Shown here: positions 51,134 through 59,966 of the stretch, in pieces
Layout of the letters: each line of letters opens with the position of its first letter
How positions within the stretch are numbered: the stretch's first letter is position 1
NCBI RefSeq assembly: GCF_040362765.1
Contig: NZ_BAABWK010000001.1
Span: 2,085,501-2,149,500, forward strand
Direction of reading: 5' to 3'
Origin: Pyruvatibacter sp. HU-CL02332
Lineage (GTDB): Bacteria; Pseudomonadota; Alphaproteobacteria; CGMCC-115125
DNA length: 64,000 nucleotides
Notes under the pieces: generated by a model
What the model was told of the DNA's origin: nothing
The model's database searches: none
Seen by the model: only the letters and a program-made list of their open reading frames with translations
Made by a program: the position numbers and the translations under genes

Positions 51134-52558
51134 ATGAGCATTATCGATCTAGCGAGCGAGCGTGTGCGCCGCGAGACTTTCAACCAGCCAAAAGGTAAGC
51201 CGGCTGCGGCGCCTGCTTACAAGTCAAGCATCAGCGTCTTTGGTCTTGGATATGTGGGTGCTGTGTCAGCTGCCTGTCTGGCCGACACCAACCACCGGGT
51301 GGTCGGCGTTGACCCAGATGTGCGCAAAACAGCGATGCTTGCCAATGGCAAAGCCATGATGGTGGAGCCGGGTCTCGATGACCTTCTAAGCAAGGGTGTG
51401 GGGGCTGAGTTGATTGGTGTTTCAGCAGACGCTGAATACGCTGTCTTCAACAGCACCGTGAGCTTTGTGTGTGTCGGTACACCAAGCCGGGAAGATGGCA
51501 GCTGCGACATTGGATATGTCGAAGACGTGGCCCGCTCCATCGGCAAGGCGATCCGTGCCAAGAAAGAGTTCCACGTCATTGCCTTCCGCTCGACCATTCC
51601 TCCAGGGACGTGCCGTCAGATCCTCGGCCCGATCATTGAAAAGGAATCCGGCGGCGTCATGGGCGAGGACTTCGGTATCGCCTTTCACCCCGAGTTTCTT
51701 AGGGAATGCACGGCAATCGAGGATTTCTACAATCCGCCTAAAACCGTTGTTGGCGCTTCCGATGAGCGCACACAAGGCATCATCGCGGACATCTATGCCG
51801 GTGTGGACGACAACGTCCTGTTCACCAGCATCGAAGCAGCCGAGATGGTCAAATATGTCGACAACACCTGGCACGCCACCAAGGTCTGCTTTGCCAACGA
51901 AGTAGGCCGACTGGCCAAGGCCTGCGGCGTAGACAGCCATGAGGTGATGGATGTGTTTGTGCAGGACACCAAGCTTAATATCTCGCCTTACTACATGAAA
52001 CCCGGGTTTGCCTTTGGCGGCTCATGCCTGCCAAAAGACGTGCGTGGCATGTCAAAGCTGGCGCGCACCATGAAGGTTGATGCACCGCTGATTGATTCAC
52101 TGCATTCAAGCAATGACGGTCAGATCATGCACGCCATGTCGCTAGTTCAGCGTACCAAACCCAGGACCGTGGCTCTCTTGGGCGTCACATTTAAGAAGGG
52201 TACGGACGATCTGCGCGAAAGCCCAATGCTGACCCTGCTTGAAATGATGATTGCCGAGGGTCTGGACGTCCGTGTGTTCGACGAGAACCTCGACCTGGAC
52301 ACAGCGCTGTCCCATCACCTCGCCCATTCCAAGGCCGGCAGCGGAAATGCCGGTGGCCTCGCGGCCGAAATGCCCAAGCTGGTGGCCCAAAGTGCCGTCG
52401 AGGCGGTGAACGCCGCCGACACGGTCATCATGGCCCATGCAGATCCTGCTTTTGCCCGGGCCGTTGAGGCGCGCAAAGGGGAAGTGCGTGTTGTGGATCT
52501 GGCCCGGGTCTGGCCAGAAGCGCCAGCATGGCCTGGATATGACGGTATTTGCTGGTAA
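51134..52558 (+). CDS. algD: GDP-mannose 6-dehydrogenase (AlgD)
   Basis: 474 residues from the ATG at 51134. A 30-residue N-terminal extension precedes the NAD site SISVFGLGYVGAVSAACLAD. Further: EFHVIAFRSTIPPGTCRQIL, FHPEFLRECTAIEDFYNPPK, 'AAEMVKYVDNTWHATKVCFA', catalytic Cys in FAFGGSCLPKDVRGMSKLAR and FKKGTDDLRESPMLTLLEMM. AlgD oxidises GDP-mannose to GDP-mannuronate with two NAD+, the committed and usually limiting step in alginate synthesis. UDP-glucose dehydrogenases share the core, but 'GTDDLRESPM' and ManC as neighbour favour AlgD. Divergent from manC. Confidence 0.9.
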   Translation: MSIIDLASERVRRETFNQPKGKPAAAPAYKSSISVFGLGYVGAVSAACLADTNHRVVGVDPDVRKTAMLANGKAMMVEPGLDDLLSKGVGAELIGVSADAEYAVFNSTVSFVCVGTPSREDGSCDIGYVEDVARSIGKAIRAKKEFHVIAFRSTIPPGTCRQILGPIIEKESGGVMGEDFGIAFHPEFLRECTAIEDFYNPPKTVVGASDERTQGIIADIYAGVDDNVLFTSIEAAEMVKYVDNTWHATKVCFANEVGRLAKACGVDSHEVMDVFVQDTKLNISPYYMKPGFAFGGSCLPKDVRGMSKLARTMKVDAPLIDSLHSSNDGQIMHAMSLVQRTKPRTVALLGVTFKKGTDDLRESPMLTLLEMMIAEGLDVRVFDENLDLDTALSHHLAHSKAGSGNAGGLAAEMPKLVAQSAVEAVNAADTVIMAHADPAFARAVEARKGEVRVVDLARVWPEAPAWPGYDGICW

Positions 52559-52615
52559 GGCCCAGTTTTCCAAGAAGCGGTTTGCAACGGTGGTGCCTCC
52601 CAAAATGCATCGCCG

Positions 52616-52628
52616 TTGCAAAATGCAA
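52616..52628. promoter_or_regulatory. Perfect dyad TTGCA-AAA-TGCAA, candidate enhancer 1 of the kinase operon
   Basis: Lies in the 235-bp gap between algD and the kinase gene, 22 bp (two helical turns) from a second perfect dyad. Confidence 0.6.
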
Positions 52629-52637
52629 TAAAATGTG

Positions 52638-52650
52638 TTGCAGTTTGCAA
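52638..52650. promoter_or_regulatory. Perfect dyad TTGCA-GTT-TGCAA, candidate enhancer 2 of the kinase operon
   Basis: Same dyad family; 101 bp upstream of the weak sigma54-like element at 52751-52766. Confidence 0.6.
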
Positions 52651-52750
52651 CGCTCTACAGCGTCATTTGCTCTGGCCGCACGGCGGAAAAGTCGGCTAAT
52701 GCATTGATTTTGTTTTGTTTTTGTTAGGGCTCAGACCTCATTGTGGGGCT

Positions 52751-52766
52751 TGGTCCGGCAAGTGCT
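52751..52766 (+). promoter_or_regulatory. Weak sigma54-like promoter of the kinase/activator operon
   Basis: TGGTCC-GGCAA-GTGCT has exact GG-N10-GC spacing and 8 of 11 consensus bases. It would be unconvincing alone; its placement 101 bp from the paired dyads and just before the CAGGAG ribosome site supports it. Confidence 0.35.
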
Positions 52767-52793
52767 CTCCTTGGACCAATCAGGAGACGCAAA

Positions 52794-55700
52794 ATGCAAA
52801 ACTTCAAAGATCGGCACGAAACAGCCACGCTAGCTGGGATTGCCGGATTGGTCCGCACCACCAGGGCAGTATCGGGCATCTTGGATGTCGCGGTTTATGA
52901 GGCCCGCGCCAATCGCTGGATTGGTCCAGACGGTCTTATCCAGCCGAATGTGATCGGTGAGACCAGAGAAAAGCTGCAGGCAGACTGGCGCCAAAGCGAT
53001 GTCTCAGATGTGACCGAAATAGTGTCAGCAGATGGTCAGTCGCTGGGGTTCCTGTCAGGTGCAGGGCTCAACGACTTTGCCGGAGCAGCCGGCATTGCTG
53101 CTGCATGCGGCAACCTGATGACGGCAGCAGACAGCGTGCGTCTGTTGGCGGATACACTCGATGTGTTGCCTGACGCTGTAGAAGTTTTTGATTCCAACGA
53201 AAAACAGCTGCTCACCAACGAGGCGTTCCGTCTTCGCAGCAACGCCGGCGGTCGCGCCGACAGCTATCGTCGGACCCGTCCGGTGCGTGACGGCTACACC
53301 GTTACCCTCGATACAATGATCCCGGCCTTCGAAGAACGCGATGCGGCGCTGAGCAGAGCGCATGCAGTAATTGCGCGTGTCGAGCGGCTGGCAAAGATCG
53401 GCTACTTCGTCTTCGACACCGAAAACCTCCAGATGACGGATCTGTCGCCAGGCATCTTCAGCATTGCAACAAGCCTCGACCCGACCCAGGGCGGGTTGAG
53501 CTACGGTGAACTCCTCGACCGGGTCCATCCTGACGACCGTGACCGGGTCGCGGAAAGTACCCTGCGCAGCATTGAGAACGGTGAACATTTTGAGATCGAG
53601 TTCCGGGCCATAACCGCCGATGGAGGCATTCAATATCTGTGGCTGACCGATGCCACAGTTCCAACCACGGTTGGTCAGAAGCCCCTTCGCGTCGGCATCG
53701 TTCAGGACGTAACTGATCGCGTCGAACGTGAAGCCGCATTGCGCGAAAATATCGCCTTCCGTCAGGCCGCGACCGAAACAGCCCTGGACTGTGTTGTCAC
53801 CATTGATGCCGAGGGTGTGATCCGCGAATTCAATCCAGCTGCCGAAGCAACATTTGGCTTCAAGGCGGCGGATGTCATCGGCACACAACTTGGCCAGACA
53901 ATCATTCCGCCCACCATGCGGGATGCGCACCACACCGGGCTCGCACATTATCTCAAGACCGGTGAGCACCAGGTGCTTGGTAAGCGTATTGATGTGCCGG
54001 CGGTCTGCGCCGATGGGTCGGAGCTCACCGTCGAGTTGGCCATTACACCCTTTGAAGTGAATGGCGACCGTTTCTTTACTGCCTATCTGCGTGACATCAC
54101 GCAGCGTCTTGCAGAGCAGGAAGCGCTGACGGCCTCAGAAACAAAGTACCAGGGTCTGTTCCATAACTCTGCCGACGCCGTGTTCATTCACGACAAGGAC
54201 GGGAAAATTCAAGATGTGAATGAAAGCGCCGTCGCGATGCTGGACCGCTCGCGCGATGAGCTGCTGTCCATGTCACTTCCCGAGTTGCACCCAAAGGAAG
54301 ATCATCCAATTGCCCGCAAGGCATTGCGCGAGGTTGCGAGGAACGGCAAATGCCGGATGAATATCGGCTTCTTGAAAGCTGACGGAATGGTGGTTCCCGC
54401 AGAAGTTCGTGCACGCATGTTTGATGGTCCCGATGGGCCCATGATCCATGGCATCGCCCGCGATGTATCAGAGGCACATATCCGTGCAGAAGAATTGCGC
54501 GTTGCAAAAGAGCAGGCGGAGGCCGCCAGCGAAGCCAAATCCCGCTTCCTTGCAACCATCAGCCATGAAATTCGCACGCCGCTCAACGGCGTGATCGGCG
54601 GCTTGGGGCTTCTGGCAGATACAAATCTCGCTGGTGACCAGGCGGCCCACACAGCGCACGCGCGCAACGCAGCCGAAGGCCTTTTGTCATTGATCAATGA
54701 CCTGTTGGATTTCGCAAAAATCGAGGCAGGCCACGCCACGCTGGAAGTCGCAGGCTTTGACCTTTGGGACTGCGTTCATCGCGTGGTCGATATCATCAAG
54801 CCTATATCCCAGCAGAAGAAGCTGCCGGTCATGGTCGACATCGATCCCGGTGTCCCGCGTTTTGTGTCCGCTGACTCGAGCCGCCTGCGCCAGATATTGC
54901 TCAATCTGCTGTCCAACGCCGTGAAGTTTACAGAGCAGGGTTCAGTGCGTGTTCTGGTTAGTGCTGAGGAGGGGGCGACAGACACGATTTTGCGCTTTGC
55001 AATCGTGGACACCGGCATTGGCATTCCCGATGACATGCGCGATCGGCTCTTTGGTGACTTTGTTCAGCTTGAATCTGACTATCGTCGCCGCTTTGGCGGA
55101 ACCGGTCTGGGTCTCGCCATCTCCAAGCGGCTCACATCCTTGATGGGCGGGGCCATTGGATTTGAAAGCGATGCAGGGCGGGGCAGCACGTTCTGGTTCA
55201 CCTTGCCGGTCAGCGTTTCAGAACAGCAACTGGTGGGCAGCGACAAATCTGCGTCCCACGAACCCGGCAACCTTGAGGGCCGTATTCTTCTGGCAGAAGA
55301 CAGTCAGACAAATGCCTATGTTGCTCTCGCCTTGCTGCGCCAAAAGGGTGCCCGCGTCGATCACGTGTCCAATGGGGCTGAAGCCATCGAAGCCATGAAG
55401 GCACGCGCCTATGATCTGGTGTTGATGGATGTATCGATGCCTGAAGTAGACGGCATAGAGGCAACGCAAACCATCAAGGCTCTTCCCAGCTGCGCGAATG
55501 TCCCCATCGTCGCCATGACAGCCCATGTGGGCGAAGAAGATCGTCGTCGCTGCTTTGAAGCAGGTATGGACGACTATGTGATCAAGCCGCTTGATAAGGC
55601 GACATTCCTGACCACGGTTTTCAACTGGTTGCCATCGACGTCTTTGGGCGAGGTTGGCGACCCTGCCCAGGCTTCGCACGCGAAGCAGGATCTGCAGTTC

Positions 55701-56033
55701 ATCGATTCGGATCATTTGGCGGTCTGCTGGGATGGCCTTGATCAGGCGACCAAGCAGGAGATCGTTCAGCTTTTTGGCGACGAGATGAAAGAGCGTATTG
55801 CGGCCCTTCAACAAAACGCAGGAACTCCAATTGAGTTGAAGCGTCAGGCACACTCACTTAAGGGCGCGGCGGCCAATGTTGGCGCTAACTCCCTGGCCGA
55901 TCTGGCTGCTGAAATTGAAGAGGCCATCGCGAAGGAGCGTCCCTTCGTTCAAATGGCCGACAAGCTGAGTGATATCAGCACAAGGACACTGCAAGAACTT
56001 GAAACCCACATCAGCATGGCATCCGTGCACTAG
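52794..56033 (+). CDS. Hybrid histidine kinase (multiple PAS, HisKA, HATPase, REC, HPt)
   Basis: 1079 residues, no membrane segments, so a cytoplasmic sensor. Order: an N-terminal unassigned part, a PAS-like segment (~residues 120-160, LDVLPDAVEVFDSNEK), three further PAS domains (one with VHPDDRDRVAEST, one with VIREFNPAAEATFGF, one with FIHDKDGKIQDVNES), HisKA with His591 in ATISHEIRTPLNG, HATPase with NLLSNAVKF, DTGIGIPDDM and [11 protein letters not shown], a receiver with Asp ~878 in LVLMDVSMPEVDG, and an HPt domain with His ~1020 in RQAHSLKGAAANVG. The full His-Asp-His relay ends in a free HPt, so a separate receiver must take the phosphate; the next gene, 11 bp on, is the obvious partner. 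Confidence 0.93.
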   Translation: MQNFKDRHETATLAGIAGLVRTTRAVSGILDVAVYEARANRWIGPDGLIQPNVIGETREKLQADWRQSDVSDVTEIVSADGQSLGFLSGAGLNDFAGAAGIAAACGNLMTAADSVRLLADTLDVLPDAVEVFDSNEKQLLTNEAFRLRSNAGGRADSYRRTRPVRDGYTVTLDTMIPAFEERDAALSRAHAVIARVERLAKIGYFVFDTENLQMTDLSPGIFSIATSLDPTQGGLSYGELLDRVHPDDRDRVAESTLRSIENGEHFEIEFRAITADGGIQYLWLTDATVPTTVGQKPLRVGIVQDVTDRVEREAALRENIAFRQAATETALDCVVTIDAEGVIREFNPAAEATFGFKAADVIGTQLGQTIIPPTMRDAHHTGLAHYLKTGEHQVLGKRIDVPAVCADGSELTVELAITPFEVNGDRFFTAYLRDITQRLAEQEALTASETKYQGLFHNSADAVFIHDKDGKIQDVNESAVAMLDRSRDELLSMSLPELHPKEDHPIARKALREVARNGKCRMNIGFLKADGMVVPAEVRARMFDGPDGPMIHGIARDVSEAHIRAEELRVAKEQAEAASEAKSRFLATISHEIRTPLNGVIGGLGLLADTNLAGDQAAHTAHARNAAEGLLSLINDLLDFAKIEAGHATLEVAGFDLWDCVHRVVDIIKPISQQKKLPVMVDIDPGVPRFVSADSSRLRQILLNLLSNAVKFTEQGSVRVLVSAEEGATDTILRFAIVDTGIGIPDDMRDRLFGDFVQLESDYRRRFGGTGLGLAISKRLTSLMGGAIGFESDAGRGSTFWFTLPVSVSEQQLVGSDKSASHEPGNLEGRILLAEDSQTNAYVALALLRQKGARVDHVSNGAEAIEAMKARAYDLVLMDVSMPEVDGIEATQTIKALPSCANVPIVAMTAHVGEEDRRRCFEAGMDDYVIKPLDKATFLTTVFNWLPSTSLGEVGDPAQASHAKQDLQFIDSDHLAVCWDGLDQATKQEIVQLFGDEMKERIAALQQNAGTPIELKRQAHSLKGAAANVGANSLADLAAEIEEAIAKERPFVQMADKLSDISTRTLQELETHISMASVH

Positions 56034-56044
56034 GAGGCTTTCCC

Positions 56045-57469
56045 ATGGACACACCTGCAAAGATACTTCTTGTCGAAGACAGCCCCAGTCTGGTGCGCAC
56101 CTATGTGGCGCAGCTGGAAAAGGGTGGTCATGTGGTGGAAACCGCAGTGACGATTTCCGAAGCTCAGCAAAAGCGCGCCCGCAGTACGCCGGACTGTGTG
56201 CTGATGGACCTGCAATTGCCCGACGGCAATGGCCTTGATCTCCTGCAAAGTTGGAGTGAGCTGGAGATCGACCTTCCAGTGGTCGTCATTACAGCCAACG
56301 GCTCCATGTCGTCGGCCATTGATGCCATGCGTGCGGGCGCGTGCGACTTTCTCGTCAAGCCGTTTGGCGCTGAACGCCTTCTCACCACGGTAGCCAATGC
56401 GGTTGATAAGGCACGACTGGCCCGGACGGTTGAGCGTCTTGTGACAACCGCACCCAAAGCCGGTGTTGGCGAGATGATCGGCTCCTCAAAAGCAATGCAG
56501 GCGGTTTATCAAACTTTAGAAATGTCAGCTGCCAGTGATGCGTCCGTATTCATTCAGGGCGAGAGTGGCACCGGCAAGGAGCTTGCCGCACGTGCCCTGC
56601 ACAAGTTGAGCAACCGGGCCAAGGGTCCATTTGTGGCGCTTAATTGCGGGGCCATGGCGCGGGACCTTCTTGAAAGTGAACTGTTCGGCCACATCAAGGG
56701 CGCGTTCACCGGCGCCACATCAGATCGCGCAGGGGCCGCAGCCACAGCAGATGGCGGCACCCTGTTTCTGGATGAAATCTGCGAAATGGACATTGAGCTT
56801 CAAACGAAGCTACTGCGCTTCATTCAACTTGGGGAATATCGCCGCGTTGGTGAAGACAAGGCGCGTGTGGCGAATATCAGGTTCGTCTGCGCCACCAATC
56901 AGCATCCTGAGCAGGCGGTCCGCGATGGCCGGTTCCGTGAGGATCTGTTCTACCGCCTTCATGTTCTGCCCGTGTATATGCCGCCGTTGCGTGAACGCAA
57001 TGGCGACCTGATCGAGCTTGCAGACGCGCTGCTCGCCAAGGCAATTGAAAAAGAAGGCTCATCCGTCGAAGGCTTCGCACCGGATGCAAGTGCGGCCATT
57101 GCCAGCCACGCCTGGCCGGGCAATGTGCGCGAGTTGGAAAACACAATTCGGCGGCTGGTTGTGTTGTGCCCCGGCAAAGAGATTACGGCGGACATGGTTC
57201 ATGCCGCCATCGGACAGTCTACAGTTGTTGCACCTGCAGGCGCGCCGATAGAAACCCCGCCCGCTTTTGCCGGTGGCTCTCCAGTCAACACGCCGGTCTT
57301 TCCCGATATGGAAGACACCCGGCCCCTGTGGGAAATCGAACGCGATGCCATCGAGGGCACGATTTCGCGATGCGACGGCAACATACAGCTCGCCGCGCGC
57401 AAACTGGAGATCAGTCCCTCCACAATCTATCGCAAACGCGAAGGCTGGGACCGTAAGGCCAGTGCATGA
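56045..57469 (+). CDS. Sigma54-dependent response regulator (NtrC/LuxO/AlgB type)
   Basis: 474 residues in three parts. Receiver: [20 protein letters not shown], phospho-site Asp55 in [11 protein letters not shown], and Lys in [11 protein letters not shown]+ domain (~145-380): Walker [15 protein letters not shown], the sigma54-contact loop GAFTGA in [12 protein letters not shown], Walker [14 protein letters not shown], and the R-finger region [15 protein letters not shown]-terminal Fis-type helix-turn-helix: [20 protein letters not shown] followed by [14 protein letters not shown]. It should drive sigma54 promoters after receiving phosphate from the adjacent hybrid kinase. In Pseudomonas, the NtrC-type AlgB regulates algD, so position and type agree with control of the alginate-type genes. 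Confidence 0.95.
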   Translation: MDTPAKILLVEDSPSLVRTYVAQLEKGGHVVETAVTISEAQQKRARSTPDCVLMDLQLPDGNGLDLLQSWSELEIDLPVVVITANGSMSSAIDAMRAGACDFLVKPFGAERLLTTVANAVDKARLARTVERLVTTAPKAGVGEMIGSSKAMQAVYQTLEMSAASDASVFIQGESGTGKELAARALHKLSNRAKGPFVALNCGAMARDLLESELFGHIKGAFTGATSDRAGAAATADGGTLFLDEICEMDIELQTKLLRFIQLGEYRRVGEDKARVANIRFVCATNQHPEQAVRDGRFREDLFYRLHVLPVYMPPLRERNGDLIELADALLAKAIEKEGSSVEGFAPDASAAIASHAWPGNVRELENTIRRLVVLCPGKEITADMVHAAIGQSTVVAPAGAPIETPPAFAGGSPVNTPVFPDMEDTRPLWEIERDAIEGTISRCDGNIQLAARKLEISPSTIYRKREGWDRKASA

Positions 57470-57492
57470 GATCGGTGGCGGACCTGCGCAGA

Positions 57493-58167
57493 TCAATCAG
57501 TGTTGGGGGCTAAGCTCAGGCTAGTCGGCAACGCGGACTCGTATTTTTCAATCACCCGTATGACTTTTGCCCGGGTCATGCCGAGCATCCGCAGGATGTT
57601 GAGGCACAGGCGGCGTGTCAGGTCAGCATCGCGGCCGTTCTTCAATTGGCTTTCAATGCCTGTGCGTATCAAGGCCACAACCTGTTCGAGTGTGAACTGA
57701 TCGATCTCTTCATCGATCGCGCCTTGCTCCACGCATCGCTCAAGATCCGCTGCGAGGAACTGAAATGCCTCTTTGGGTCGCTCAGCGACGAGCGCTTTAC
57801 TGTCCAGAAGGACGGCTGCCCAATCCGGCGAGTCCAGCATCAGATTAACAAAACGCGTGGTGGCCGTGACCATTCGCATCGGCCCGTCTTCGATCTCCGC
57901 CATCTCCATGTCCAGACGGCGGCTGACCTCGAACGCGATCTTGATAGCGACCTTCTTCAGAATGTCGTCTTTTGTCTGGAAGTGATTGTAGAACGTGCCG
58001 TTGGCAAGTCCGGCAGCGTCCGTCATGTCACTGATCTTCGCTGCTTCCATTCCCTTGCGCGCGATGACCGCAATGGCTGCGTCAAGCAGGGCCGCCTGAG
58101 TTCTGTCCCGTTTGCCGCCGGCCACGGCCGCTTGCGCAAAAAATCCTGCCTGCACTGAAACCTCCAT
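57493..58167 (-). CDS. TetR/AcrR family regulator of the aromatic-type operon
   Basis: 224 residues from the ATG at 58167. The helix-turn-helix is clear: RTQAALLDAAIAVIARKGME, AAKISDMTDAAGLANGTFYN and HFQTKDDILKKVA. The C-terminal ligand domain is all-helical with a TRFVNLMLDSPDWAAVLLDS segment. It is divergent from the FAD monooxygenase gene, with a pair of dyads in between (58217-58250), so it most likely represses that operon and itself. An upstream in-frame start at 58209 would overlap the operator zone. The ligand is unknown, probably an aromatic substrate of the operon. Confidence 0.9.
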   Translation of the reverse strand: MEVSVQAGFFAQAAVAGGKRDRTQAALLDAAIAVIARKGMEAAKISDMTDAAGLANGTFYNHFQTKDDILKKVAIKIAFEVSRRLDMEMAEIEDGPMRMVTATTRFVNLMLDSPDWAAVLLDSKALVAERPKEAFQFLAADLERCVEQGAIDEEIDQFTLEQVVALIRTGIESQLKNGRDADLTRRLCLNILRMLGMTRAKVIRVIEKYESALPTSLSLAPNTD

Positions 58168-58216
58168 ACAAATACTGCCCCCACTATGCACGATTTCAGC
58201 TTGACTCACCAGTTAT

Positions 58217-58250
58217 TTGAGAGTTATCTCAAAAATGAGAGTTATCTCAA
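58217..58250. promoter_or_regulatory. Double TetR operator between tetR and the monooxygenase operon
   Basis: Site 1 (58217-58232) is TTGAGA-GTTA-TCTCAA, a perfect dyad. Site 2 (58235-58250) is ATGAGA-GTTA-TCTCAA, one mismatch at the edge. Centres are 18 bp apart. Both lie in the first 30 bp upstream of the monooxygenase ATG region and would block its transcription. Confidence 0.78.
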
Positions 58251-58277
58251 TAATGGATTTGTGAAGGCTGGGGATCC

Positions 58278-59966
58278 ATGACGTCAGACATACCTGTTCT
58301 CATCATTGGTGCTGGTCCAGCGGGCCAGCTGTCGGCTTTGTCGCTCGCGCGGCAGGGGATTGCATCGGAGATCATTGATCGTCGCAGTGCCATCAGCACG
58401 GCCCCCAAGGCGCACGCCGTCAACGCACGGACGCTGGAAATCTGCCAAAGCCTTGGCATTGATGCCCAAGCCATACGGGACGCCGGGGCATCCGCCAATG
58501 ACGCGGGCTGGGTCCGCTTCATGGGCAAACTGACGGGTCCCGAGTTCGGCTCGCTGCCCTATGAGCGTCAGGATGACGACGCCCTGGACAGCACGCCGTT
58601 CCCCCTGACCAATATTCCGCAGCCAAAGTTTGAAGCGATCCTTGAGCAAGCAACGACCGCAGACCCCCTCATCAGCTTCAGCCGTAACGCAACCTGCACC
58701 AGCCTGTCCCAGACGTCCGATGGCGTCAGTGTCACCATTGAGGACGCGAAAACCGGCAACACGGTTCAAAAGTCCTACGCCTATGTCATTGCCGCGGATG
58801 GGGCAGGCTCGCCCACCCGTCAGGCCCTGGGCATTGCCATGGACGGTCCAGAGGTCATCGAAAACTTCATCACCATCCACTTCGAGGCTGATCTGCGCTC
58901 CCTGACCGATGCGCGTCCCGGCGTTCTGTACTTCCTATTTGATCCCGATACGCAGGGCGTCCTCATTGCCTATGACCGCGGAAAAACCTGGGTGCTGATG
59001 CACAGCTATGATCCCTCAACTGAAACAGCGGCAGATTACGACGAGGCCCGCTGCCGGGACCTGGTGACAAAAGCCATCGGCAGCGCGGATGTTCAGGTAG
59101 ATATTTGCACCATCGGATCCTGGGCCATGTCCGCGCAGGTGGCCGAAAGCTATAGCAAGGGACGGGTATTCCTTGTCGGAGATGCAGCCCATCGCTTTCC
59201 GCCGACCGGTGGACTTGGTCTCAACACAGGGGCAGGTGATGCCCAAAACCTGACCTGGAAGCTCGCTTCTGTCCTCAAGGGTCAGGCTTCACCGGAGCTG
59301 CTTGATACCTATGAAGCCGAGCGTCAGCCCATCGCACGGATCAACTCCGAACAAAGCCTGACCAATGCGTCAAAGATCTTTGATCTCATTATTCTGTTGC
59401 TTGGGTTGGACCCGGAAAAGACTGCGGAGCACTACGAGGCCGTAAGTGCTGACCCGTCAAAGGTCGAAGGCCTGCCGGACGCCGTGGAGGCACAGCGCCC
59501 ACACTTCGACAGCTTTAATCTGCAAATCGGATATCGCTACGCCTCGTCAGCACTCAAGGGCGCTGACCCCTTGCCGCCGGCCGCAGAAATAGAAACGAGC
59601 CAGTTTCATCCAAGCTGGAACATTGGCGAGCACGTTCCCCATCACTGGGTTTTGCGCAACGGCAAGCGGGTCTCCACCCATGACATGCTGGCCGTTGACA
59701 CATTCACCTTGTTGTCCGGCCCCAGGGCCAATGGCGCTTTTCAGGATACCGGCCTCGACATGTCATCGTGTCAGCAAGGCGCAGATTTTGGTGATGACGG
59801 CTTTGACTGGCAGGCCATGACCGGCCTTCCCGAAACCGGGGCAGTGCTGGTTCGCCCCGACGGGCACATCGCCGCGCGCTTCACCGGCGCTGAAGACAAT
59901 ACGCAGCAGCTTTTGAAAAACGCACTGGCGTCAGCCTTATCACTCAACGCGGGAGAAAACGCATGA
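58278..59966 (+). CDS. FAD-dependent aromatic-type monooxygenase (flavin hydroxylase)
   Basis: 562 residues. The N-terminal FAD motif reads VLIIGAGPAGQLSALSLARQ; a DG motif is seen in YVIAADGAGSPTRQALGI; the third, GD motif, is in LVGDAAHRFPPTGGLGLNTG. A thioredoxin-like C-terminal part ends in GAVLVRPDGHIAARFTG, typical of phenol 2-monooxygenase / TfdB-type single-component hydroxylases. These enzymes use NAD(P)H and O2 to hydroxylate a phenolic ring. The next gene overlaps by 4 bp (ATGA). First gene of a four-gene operon with SDR, a membrane protein and an FAH-fold protein, all suggesting aromatic ring catabolism; the substrate is unknown. Confidence 0.9.
   Translation: MTSDIPVLIIGAGPAGQLSALSLARQGIASEIIDRRSAISTAPKAHAVNARTLEICQSLGIDAQAIRDAGASANDAGWVRFMGKLTGPEFGSLPYERQDDDALDSTPFPLTNIPQPKFEAILEQATTADPLISFSRNATCTSLSQTSDGVSVTIEDAKTGNTVQKSYAYVIAADGAGSPTRQALGIAMDGPEVIENFITIHFEADLRSLTDARPGVLYFLFDPDTQGVLIAYDRGKTWVLMHSYDPSTETAADYDEARCRDLVTKAIGSADVQVDICTIGSWAMSAQVAESYSKGRVFLVGDAAHRFPPTGGLGLNTGAGDAQNLTWKLASVLKGQASPELLDTYEAERQPIARINSEQSLTNASKIFDLIILLLGLDPEKTAEHYEAVSADPSKVEGLPDAVEAQRPHFDSFNLQIGYRYASSALKGADPLPPAAEIETSQFHPSWNIGEHVPHHWVLRNGKRVSTHDMLAVDTFTLLSGPRANGAFQDTGLDMSSCQQGADFGDDGFDWQAMTGLPETGAVLVRPDGHIAARFTGAEDNTQQLLKNALASALSLNAGENA

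Noticed and set aside
52559-52793. Small gene in the gap between algD and the kinase gene
   Set aside because: Frames of about 60 codons exist but lack a ribosome site and family character; the gap is AT-richer and holds the paired dyads, so it is read as regulatory.
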